Assembly (NCBI GenBank): GCA_016196505.1
Contig: JACPXO010000085.1
Location: 1-5,034 of the forward strand
Origin: Candidatus Omnitrophota bacterium
GTDB lineage: Bacteria > Omnitrophota > Gorgyraeia > 2-02-FULL-51-18
Reading direction: 5' to 3'
DNA length: 5,034 nt
Below the pieces are notes generated by a model. The model was not told the DNA's origin. It ran no database searches and was given only the letters and a program-made list of their open reading frames with translations. The position numbers and the translations under genes were made by a program. Shown here one piece after another: positions 1 to 4,992 of the stretch. Position 1 is the first letter of the stretch, and every line of letters starts with the position of its first letter.

Positions 1-106
1 GGAACCCGAACAGAAAATGCACGCGCATGTTGCGCTCATGCTTCACCACGTAGATGAACCCTTCGGCCGCGTGGTTCAAGCTTTTGAGAAAAGACGTGGA
101 TTTCAC
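1..106 (-). CDS. dgkA: DgkA-family diacylglycerol/undecaprenol kinase, N-terminal part (cut by left edge)
   Basis: The first 35 codons of a small membrane lipid kinase; the rest lies beyond the window. The family phosphorylates diacylglycerol or undecaprenol in the inner membrane, recycling lipid carriers. The readable N-terminus contains SFLKSLNHAAEGF followed by IYVVKHERNMRVH. This matches the amphipathic N-terminal helix pattern of DgkA/undecaprenol kinase proteins (F..S...A..G......ERN...H), including the conserved Glu-Arg-Asn before the first membrane helix, which begins at FLFGF. The start is GTG at 106-104, overlapping the ybeY stop in a GTGA arrangement. A GGAG at 120-117 gives a 10-nt spacing. 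ybeY followed by dgkA is a common bacterial gene order, which supports the call. The active-site region is not in the window, so diacylglycerol versus undecaprenol specificity cannot be judged. Confidence 0.85.
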   Translation of the reverse strand, partial: MKSTSFLKSLNHAAEGFIYVVKHERNMRVHFLFGF

Positions 107-537
107 CGGTATTTTTCTCCGAGAAAAATTTTTTTCAAAATGTCCTCCTGCCGTCGGATCATCCGGCGGCGGGCGCGGGGCTCGATGTCATCATACCCTA
201 AAAGATGCAGGACCCCATGCACCAAATAGCGCGCCAATTCTTCCTTGAAACCTACCCTGAGGCGGCTCGCGGCCCGGGACGCCGTGTCCACCGACACCAC
301 CACTTCCCCGAACAAACGGCCCTCTCCGTAAGGGAACGCGATCACATCCGTCGCGGCGTCGTGCTTCAAAAAACGCCGGTTCACCCGGCGGATCTCCCGG
401 TCATCCGTAAACCACACCCCCAGATGCCGGCCGCGGACTTTTTCGAGCACGAGCGTCCTCAACACAACCGCGCGGGCCCAAGGAAGACTAAAACCCCTGA
501 TCCCCTTTTTTCGCCGGACTTCGGCCTGGTTTCTCAC
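103..537 (-). CDS. ybeY: Endoribonuclease YbeY (rRNA maturation factor)
   Basis: A 144-residue protein of the UPF0054/YbeY family, a cytoplasmic zinc metalloprotein involved in 16S rRNA 3'-end maturation and ribosome quality control. Visible family landmarks are WFTDDREIRRVNRRFL (about 42-57), TDVIAFPYGE (63-72), FGEVVVSVDTA (76-86) and the metal motif HGVLHLLGYDD (107-117). His107 and His111 are the first two expected zinc ligands. The third position, usually His in the HGxLHLxGYDH consensus, is Asp117 here. Asp could still bind metal, and the rest of the protein is intact, so this is probably a natural variant. The start is a GTG only 2 nt after the aspS stop, without a strong Shine-Dalgarno sequence, which suggests translational coupling. 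The stop overlaps the dgkA start by 4 nt. Length is near the usual 150-165 residues. Confidence 0.95.
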   Translation of the reverse strand: MRNQAEVRRKKGIRGFSLPWARAVVLRTLVLEKVRGRHLGVWFTDDREIRRVNRRFLKHDAATDVIAFPYGEGRLFGEVVVSVDTASRAASRLRVGFKEELARYLVHGVLHLLGYDDIEPRARRRMIRRQEDILKKIFLGEKYR

Positions 538-539
538 GG

Positions 540-2282
540 TCAGCGGATCTTGATGCCGAGCTCTTTCAACTGCCTCTCGTTCACCGGGGATGGCGCCTCG
601 GTCATGGGATCGGCAGCTTTCTGGTTTTTGGGAAAGGCGATCACCTCGCGGATACTGTCCAATCCCAAGAGGATCGTAAGCACCCGGTCTAGCCCAAGCG
701 CTATCCCGCCGTGCGGCGGGGCACCGAACTCAAATGCTTTCAAAAGGAAACCAAAGCGCTCGCGGATATCTTTTTCGCTCAAACCGAGGGTGTCAAAAAT
801 TTCTTTCTGCAATTTTTCATCATGAATTCTCACCGAACCGGAAGCAATTTCGTTGCCGTTCAAAACGAGGTCGTAAGCCCGGGAGCGGATCCGGCCGAGC
901 TCACCCGTGGGCTTGTATTTCCCCCAGTCCTCGAGATTCGGGGATGTGAAAGGATGATGCTCGCTGTCCCAGCGTTTCTCGTCCCCGTTCCACTGAAAAA
1001 GCGGGAAGTCCATCACCCAGGCAAAATGAAATAGCCCCGGTTTGATAAGATGGCTCCCTTGGGGAGTTTTTGAAATTTCCGAACGTAATGCGCCAAGGAT
1101 CTTTTGAGTTTTTTGCCGCTCGTCAGCTATGAAAAGCAACAGGCCCCCATTCTCGGCTCTAAAAAGTTCTATCAGCTTTCTTTGAGTTTTTTCGTCGATG
1201 AACTTCGCGATCGGAGAGTCGAGTTTGCCCGATTCCATTTTAAAATAAGCAAGACCTAAAGCCCCTTGCCCTTTGACAAACTCGGTCAAAGCATCAATAT
1301 CCTTTCGCGTAGCCCGAGCTTCGGGAACACAAAAACCTATAACAGCACCCTCTTTCTTTTTGAGCGCGTCTCTGAAAACTTTAAACTCACAATTTTTTAC
1401 AAGCTCGGACACGTCTTGAAATTCAAGCCCGAAACGAAGGTCCGGCTTATCGGATCCGTAGCGCGCCAGCGCGTCCTGATAAGTGAGTCGCGCGAACGGC
1501 GCGAGCTCGACGCCGAGGATCTCCTTCCAGATGGCCCTGCAGGTCTCCTCGATGATGGCGAAAAGATCTTTTTCCTCAAGAAAGGACATCTCGAGATCGA
1601 GCTGAGTGAACTCCGGCTGACGGTCGGACCGGAGGTCCTCGTCGCGAAAACACTTGGCGATCTGAAAATAGCGGTCGAAGCCCGCCACCATGAGGATCTG
1701 CTTAAAAAGCTGAGGCGACTGCGGCAGGGCGTAAAATTCGCCCGGGTTGAGGCGGCTCGGCACGAGATAGTCGCGCGCGCCCTCGGGTGTCGACTTGGTC
1801 AAAATGGGCGTCTCGACTTCGATGAAACCGTGCTTGTCGAACTGGCGGCGGATGATCTGGCACACGCGGTGCCGAACGAAAATATTTTTCTGCACGGCCG
1901 GGTTCCGCAGGTCGAGATAGCGGTATTTTATGCGCAGTTCTTCGTTGGTCTCACGGCTTTTAGACACTTCAAAAGGCAGTGGCCGCGCCTCAGAAAGCGT
2001 CTCGATAGTATCAACTGAGATCTCGATGGATCCCGTGGGGATCTTAGAATTCTCGGTGCCTTTGGGCCGGGCCCGCACCTTTCCCGAAACTCGGATACAA
2101 TCTTCGGATTTGTAGTCGGTCACTGAACCGGAACGGACAAGCTGTGTCTTGCCGTAACGGTCTCTCAGATCGATGAACACAAGGCCGCCGTGATCGCGCA
2201 CCGTGTCCACCCAGCCGCAGAGCGTTACCGAATCTCCGATATTTTTTTCGTTCAATTCGCCGCAGGTGTGCGTCCTAAGCAT
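540..2282 (-). CDS. aspS: Aspartyl-tRNA synthetase, bacterial type (possibly Asp/Asn non-discriminating)
   Basis: A 580-residue cytoplasmic class IIb synthetase that charges tRNA-Asp with aspartate using ATP. Domains in order: an N-terminal OB-fold anticodon-binding domain (about 1-105, with TLCGWVDTVRDHGG), class II motif 1 (FIEVETPILTKSTPEGARDY, 153-172), the QSPQ aspartate-site segment (188-191), motif 2 (FRDEDLRSDRQPEFTQLDLE, 212-231), the bacterial GAD insertion (roughly 285-420), HHPFTSP, and motif 3 with GLDR at 530-533. Length fits the bacterial enzyme. His31 and Gly75 (in RPKGTEN) replace the Leu and Lys of E. coli AspRS. From memory of the Pseudomonas aeruginosa enzyme, these residues allow charging of tRNA-Asn as well. 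The ATG start overlaps the end of hisS by 8 nt, with AGAAGG about 9 nt upstream. hisS-aspS pairing is common in bacteria. Confidence 0.97.
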   Translation of the reverse strand: MLRTHTCGELNEKNIGDSVTLCGWVDTVRDHGGLVFIDLRDRYGKTQLVRSGSVTDYKSEDCIRVSGKVRARPKGTENSKIPTGSIEISVDTIETLSEARPLPFEVSKSRETNEELRIKYRYLDLRNPAVQKNIFVRHRVCQIIRRQFDKHGFIEVETPILTKSTPEGARDYLVPSRLNPGEFYALPQSPQLFKQILMVAGFDRYFQIAKCFRDEDLRSDRQPEFTQLDLEMSFLEEKDLFAIIEETCRAIWKEILGVELAPFARLTYQDALARYGSDKPDLRFGLEFQDVSELVKNCEFKVFRDALKKKEGAVIGFCVPEARATRKDIDALTEFVKGQGALGLAYFKMESGKLDSPIAKFIDEKTQRKLIELFRAENGGLLLFIADERQKTQKILGALRSEISKTPQGSHLIKPGLFHFAWVMDFPLFQWNGDEKRWDSEHHPFTSPNLEDWGKYKPTGELGRIRSRAYDLVLNGNEIASGSVRIHDEKLQKEIFDTLGLSEKDIRERFGFLLKAFEFGAPPHGGIALGLDRVLTILLGLDSIREVIAFPKNQKAADPMTEAPSPVNERQLKELGIKIR

Positions 2283-3543
2283 GGGAGGAAACCTTCTCTT
2301 TCAAAACCCGGATCACTTCCCCAAAAGGCGTTTCTTCCTGGCTTCCGTTTCGCATGTCTTTCAAGACCGCTTTTCCCCTCTCAAGTTCATCTTCGCCCAG
2401 GATCACCACGAAGCTCGCGTGGGCCTTGTCCGCGGAGCGCATCTGGCTTTTCAGGGACTTGGCCTCAAAATCCATGGCGGCGCGCACGGCGTTCTTTCTC
2501 AGGTCCGAGAGAAGTTCAAAACCTTTTTCCAGCGCCTTTTCCCCGAGAGTGGCGATAAAGACGGACGCGGACGGGACGAGTTTTTCTTCCTCCCCGAAGG
2601 TCAAACACATCGCCAGCCGTTCGACGCCGACCGCGAATCCCACGGCCCCGACGGCCGGGCCGCCGAACTGTTCGATGAGATGGTCGTAGCGCCCCCCGGC
2701 CGCCAGCGCGTCCTGCGCGCCAAGCTTGGGATGCGACACCTCAAACACGGTTTTGGTGTAATAATCGAGCCCGCGCACCATGCGGGGGTCCTCCTGATAA
2801 GCGATCCCCAAACGTTTCAAAAGACGGCCCACCTGCGTAAAATGCTCCCGGCTCTCGGGGGTCAGATCGTCGAGGATGGACGGGGAGGATCCGATGAGTT
2901 TCCGGCAGGAAGCGATCTTGCAGTCAAGCACGCGCAGGGCATTTTTTTCGAGGCGCCTGCGGCAATCCTCGCACAACTGCGCGCGGTTGGGCTCAAGGTA
3001 TTTTTTCAGCTTTTCCTTGAAAGTCTGTCTTTCCTCGAACGTCCCTAAATTGTTGAGTTTCACCGTGAAATCCGAAACTCCCGCCCGGTTCAAAAAAACC
3101 GTCAGCGACTGGAGCGTCTCGGCGTCGGCAAAAGGGCTTTGGGCGCCGAGCTGTTCGACGCCGATCTGATGAAATTGCCTGAGGCGGCCGGCCTGGGGAC
3201 GCTCACTGCGGAACATGGGGCCGAGATAATAAAATTTGCACAGGCCCCGGGTCTTATCGAAATTATTCTCAAGATACGCCCGCACGATGCCGGCCGTGCC
3301 TTCGGGCCTCAAAGCGATCTTCGTTTTCGAACGGTCCTCGAACTCGTACATTTCCTTTTGCACCACGTCGGTTTCGGTGCCTAGGGCCCTCGTGAAAAGC
3401 TCTCTTTCTTCCATCACGGGGGTGCGGATCTCCTCAAAGTCAAAGACCGGGAATACCTCCCGGGCCGCGGACTCTATCCCCTGGAACACAGCCGCGTCTT
3501 GACCGACGATATCGTGCGTTCCGCGCAGTCTCTGGAATCTCAC
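2275..3543 (-). CDS. hisS: Histidyl-tRNA synthetase
   Basis: A class II synthetase that charges tRNA-His with histidine in the cytoplasm. From the chosen start it is 422 residues, very close to the usual 420-425. Landmarks: RLRGTHD (5-11), LRPEGTA (78-84), motif 2 FYYLGPMFRSERPQAGRLRQ (104-123), an insertion domain with four cysteines (191, 194, 208, 213) in CEDC...LDCKIASC, the histidine signature RGLDYYTKTVFE (257-268), AAGGRYD (281-287), motif 3 GFAVGVERL (302-310), and a C-terminal anticodon-binding domain from about 325. I prefer the GTG at 3543, which gives MRFQRLRGTHD and has a purine-rich GGGGGA just upstream. An in-frame GTG at 3573 would add 10 residues, but it lies inside the 3567-3588 hairpin and has no ribosome-binding site. 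The stop overlaps aspS by 8 nt. Confidence 0.96.
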   Translation of the reverse strand: MRFQRLRGTHDIVGQDAAVFQGIESAAREVFPVFDFEEIRTPVMEERELFTRALGTETDVVQKEMYEFEDRSKTKIALRPEGTAGIVRAYLENNFDKTRGLCKFYYLGPMFRSERPQAGRLRQFHQIGVEQLGAQSPFADAETLQSLTVFLNRAGVSDFTVKLNNLGTFEERQTFKEKLKKYLEPNRAQLCEDCRRRLEKNALRVLDCKIASCRKLIGSSPSILDDLTPESREHFTQVGRLLKRLGIAYQEDPRMVRGLDYYTKTVFEVSHPKLGAQDALAAGGRYDHLIEQFGGPAVGAVGFAVGVERLAMCLTFGEEEKLVPSASVFIATLGEKALEKGFELLSDLRKNAVRAAMDFEAKSLKSQMRSADKAHASFVVILGEDELERGKAVLKDMRNGSQEETPFGEVIRVLKEKVSSHA

Positions 3544-3566
3544 CCATTCCCCCGATAAATAAACAC

Positions 3567-3588
3567 GGGGCACGGCATACCGTGCCCC
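3567..3588 (-). terminator. Hairpin between HU gene and hisS, likely weak intrinsic terminator
   Basis: Read on the minus strand, GGGGCACGG (3588-3580), loop TATG, and CCGTGCCCC (3575-3567) form a perfect 9-bp GC-rich stem. It is followed by GTGTTTATTTATC, which is T-rich but interrupted. It starts 40 nt after the HU stop and ends 23 nt before the preferred hisS start. The simplest reading is a leaky Rho-independent terminator for the HU transcript. If hisS transcription begins upstream of it, it would instead be a leader hairpin. The + strand reading lacks a T tract, so it serves the minus direction. Confidence 0.6.
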
Positions 3589-3628
3589 TTCATAAAAATG
3601 TGATCACTCCATAAAACAAAACTGAGAA

Positions 3629-3907
3629 CTACTTTACATCCCTTTTCATGATAAGGCCCGGCTTGAAAACCACCACCTTCTTGGGTGGTACCGGAACCTC
3701 CTGACCCGTGCGGGGATTGCGCCCGAGCCGTCCGCGCCTGGACTTAACCTTAAATATGCCGAAATTCCTGAGTTCCACGGTCTGGCCTTGGGCCAGATAT
3801 TCCGTTATTTTATCCAAAGCGCTTTGCACAACACGCTTTACGTCAATTTGCTTGATCCCGGTCTCGTTCGCGATTTTCAGCACGATATCTTTTTTTGTGA
3901 TCGCCAC
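3629..3907 (-). CDS. HU/IHF-family nucleoid DNA-binding protein
   Basis: A 92-residue histone-like protein that binds and bends DNA as a dimer in the nucleoid. It shows the family layout: N-terminal helices (ITKKDIVLKIANETG; VKRVVQSALDKITEYLAQG), the beta strand VELRNFGIFKV (44-54), the arm signature GRNPRTG (62-68) with Pro65 at the intercalating tip, and the closing VVVFKPG (78-84) before a lysine-containing C-terminus. HU and the IHF subunits cannot be told apart reliably here. The start is GTG at 3907: an AAGGAGG sits 5 nt upstream, the protein then has normal length, and the predicted promoter would start transcription near 3935. A possible upstream start at 3955 would fall inside the promoter and add 16 residues unlike the family. 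The gene is flanked by its own promoter and a hairpin, so it is probably an independent transcript between dnaE and hisS. Confidence 0.95.
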   Translation of the reverse strand: MAITKKDIVLKIANETGIKQIDVKRVVQSALDKITEYLAQGQTVELRNFGIFKVKSRRGRLGRNPRTGQEVPVPPKKVVVFKPGLIMKRDVK

Positions 3908-3912
3908 ATCAC

Positions 3913-3919
3913 CCTCCTT
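3913..3919 (-). promoter_or_regulatory. Strong Shine-Dalgarno sequence of the HU gene
   Basis: AAGGAGG on the minus strand (3919-3913), 5 nt before the GTG at 3907. It is the strongest ribosome-binding site in the window and decides the HU start in favour of 3907 over 3955. It fits the high expression expected of HU proteins. Confidence 0.85.
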
Positions 3920-3936
3920 CAAGGTGTCTAAATTTC

Positions 3937-3953
3937 GTATGATATTACCATAC
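3937..3953 (-). promoter_or_regulatory. Operator-like inverted repeat over the HU -10 box
   Basis: GTATGGTAATATCATAC (3953-3937) is a 17-bp inverted repeat with a single mismatched pair (position 6 with 12) around a central A. Its centre is the TAATAT -10 hexamer, so any protein bound here would block RNA polymerase. The binding protein is unknown. Autoregulation by the HU product or control by a dimeric helix-turn-helix repressor are both possible. Confidence 0.5.
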
Positions 3954-3971
3954 AATAACTTACGCTGTCAA
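3942..3971 (-). promoter_or_regulatory. Sigma70-type promoter for the HU gene
   Basis: On the minus strand a perfect -35 TTGACA (3971-3966) is followed by an 18-nt spacer and -10 TAATAT (3947-3942), one mismatch from TATAAT. The -35 begins 6 nt after the dnaE stop codon. Transcription would start near 3935, leaving a leader of about 28 nt that contains the strong ribosome-binding site. This is a sequence match only, but it is nearly consensus and correctly placed. Confidence 0.8.
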
Positions 3972-3977
3972 TCGGCT

Positions 3978-4688
3978 CTATATTTTCAAAGAGACGGCCT
4001 CTTCGCCCAGCATCTGCCGGAGAGAGGCCACCAGGGATTCCTCCGGCTTCACAAAAAGGGTGCGGTCCACAAGCATCTGGGACTGGATCTTATTGTCTTC
4101 CACAAATTCCAGATACACCGGCACACTGCCCGGGTATTTCGACAGGATATCCTGGAGACCTTTAAGCTTATCATCTTCAAGGCCGAGGGTGAGAAGCCGC
4201 ACATGGATACTGCGGGTGAATTTCTTATGGACCTCGTGGATCGGCACGATCTCGTTCACCAGGAGCTTCGCGTCCTGCTCCTTCCGGTCGAGCTGGCCCT
4301 TGAAAAAAAGGATCGCGTCCTTGGCGAGGTGCGAGCCGTGTTCCTTGAAGGTCTTCGGGAACACCAGCGCGTCTATCGTCCCCTCCAGGTCCTCGATCGT
4401 GACGATCGCCATCCGTTCGTTGGTGCGCTTGGTTTGCGTGAACTTAAGTTTGCTCACAAGACCCCCGATCACCACCTCTTCTCCGTCACGACGCGTCGCG
4501 GTCTTGGACGTGGTGACCGTCGAATAGCTCTTCAGCTCTTTTTGGTAACGCGCCAGTGGGTGCCCGGTCACGTAAAACCCCAGCATTTCTTTTTCGTTCG
4601 TCAGAAGCTCGTGTTCCGGCCACTCCGGAATATTGGGGATACCCTGAAAATTTTTCTTGAAGGCCTGCTCCTTTTCAAAAGTATCGAA
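3978..4688 (-). pseudogene. dnaE: dnaE 3' portion: C-terminal part of DNA polymerase III alpha, out of frame with its 5' part
   Basis: C-terminal third of the replicative polymerase alpha subunit. From about 4688 it reads FDTFEKEQAFKKNFQ, IPNIPEWPEHELLTNEKE, then MLGFYVTGHPLARY, the conserved segment before the OB-fold. The OB-fold follows (VVIGGLVSKLKF, MAIVTIEDLEGTIDALVFP, ILFFKGQLDRKE) and then the small C-terminal domain ending SLKI and TAG at 3980-3978. In alpha the OB-fold contacts single-stranded template and the extreme C-terminus contacts tau. The frame is closed upstream by TGA at 4706-4704. The first in-frame ATG is at 4586, in the middle of the conserved LGFY(V/L)(T/S)GHPL segment and without family precedent as a start. 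This is therefore the broken tail of one gene, not a separate gene. Whether the break is biological or an assembly error is unresolved. An automatic annotation would probably call a separate CDS at 3978-4586. Confidence 0.85.
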
Positions 4689-4700
4689 ACGGCGAGGGCG
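4680..4700 (-). other. Frame disruption / probable deletion in dnaE
   Basis: Between HALAV (ending at 4688) and FDTFEKE (from 4688) the family-consistent reading moves to the -1 frame. A single extra T in the GTTT at 4690-4687 would join the frames. The joined protein would still have only about 24 residues between HALA and the conserved Trp, against 37 in E. coli alpha. The segment normally holding the internal clamp-binding motif (QADMF in E. coli, GQxSLF in many others) is absent. A deletion of 3n+1 bases, perhaps around 40, explains both the shift and the shortfall. Confidence 0.7.
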
Positions 4701-4923
4701 TGGTCAAGGATAGCGGTAAGCTGGGACCGGAAAAGGCCCGTGGAATCGAACGCGCCGCATTTGATCAAACTCTCGATCACTTTGCGGTTCACCACTCTCA
4801 AGTCCACATTCTCAGCAAAATCGTAAAAAGATTTGAAGCGGTCCCTCCGAATGCGCCCCTGGATGATGGCGTCGATCGCGGTTTGACCGACGTTTTTGAC
4901 CGCCGACAAACCGAAGCGTATCA

Positions 4924-4992
4924 CCCCACCACCTGTTTCTTTCGATCGCGAAGCGATCGGTCCGTCCCCGACGGACGAAACAGGTGGTGGGG
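4924..4992 (-). repeat. In-frame palindromic insertion element inside dnaE, with TCA direct repeat
   Basis: A 69-nt nested palindrome. On the + strand, outer arms CCCCACCACCTGTTTC (4924-4939) and GAAACAGGTGGTGGGG (4977-4992) are perfect 16-bp inverted repeats. Between them are TTT, hairpin CGATCGC-GAA-GCGATCG (4943-4959) and, directly adjoining, hairpin GTCCGTC-CCC-GACGGAC (4960-4976). Only the TTT and two 3-nt loops are unpaired, giving a three-way junction. TCA flanks both ends (4921-4923, 4993-4995) like a 3-bp target duplication. Removing element plus one TCA deletes exactly 24 codons and leaves GKDM joined to IRFGLSAVKNVG, the normal DnaE form. The element contains no stop codon in any of six frames. 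It encodes no transposase, so it would have to be mobilised in trans, if it is mobile at all. No second copy is in the window. Confidence 0.85.

Noticed and set aside
205..825. Plus-strand open frame of 206 codons
   Set aside because: It lies opposite ybeY and the end of aspS and shows no protein-like features of its own.
1266..3048. Plus-strand open frames of 250 and 281 codons (1266-2018, 2203-3048)
   Set aside because: Both are antisense to intact aspS and hisS with all catalytic motifs, and no ribosome-binding site or family resemblance supports them.
3544..3573. Upstream GTG start of hisS giving 432 residues
   Set aside because: The codon is inside the hairpin stem, has no Shine-Dalgarno sequence, and the extra residues precede the usual HisRS N-terminus.
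3540..3593. A 17-codon minus-strand leader ORF ending in GTGA over the hisS start
   Set aside because: It has only one His codon, a poor ribosome-binding site (GGAG 13 nt away) and consists largely of the hairpin, so a His-leader peptide is not supported. The stop overlapping the hisS GTG may be chance.
3544..3628. T-box leader upstream of hisS
   Set aside because: The gap between HU and hisS is only about 85 nt and lacks the T-box conserved sequence and specifier stems, which normally need 200 nt or more.
3908..3955. Upstream start of the HU protein giving 108 residues
   Set aside because: It would place the start inside the predicted promoter and operator, adds residues with no family match, and ignores the strong AAGGAGG before 3907.
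4394..4408. CGATCG-TGA-CGATCG palindrome in dnaE, similar to the hairpin in the inserted element
   Set aside because: It encodes the conserved OB-fold segment AIVTIEDLEG with no extra residues and lacks the outer arms, so it is coincidental coding sequence and not a second copy of the element.
4601..4710. Split dnaE via an intein, as in cyanobacteria
   Set aside because: The residues around the break show no intein splice motifs (no Cys/Ser start block, no terminal His-Asn), and the location is not the known split site.
3708..4826. Long plus-strand open frame of 372 codons opposite HU and dnaE
   Set aside because: It is antisense to clearly conserved DnaE and HU sequence, its translation has no recognisable domain, and it spans two unrelated genes. 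It is a shadow of GC-biased coding on the other strand.
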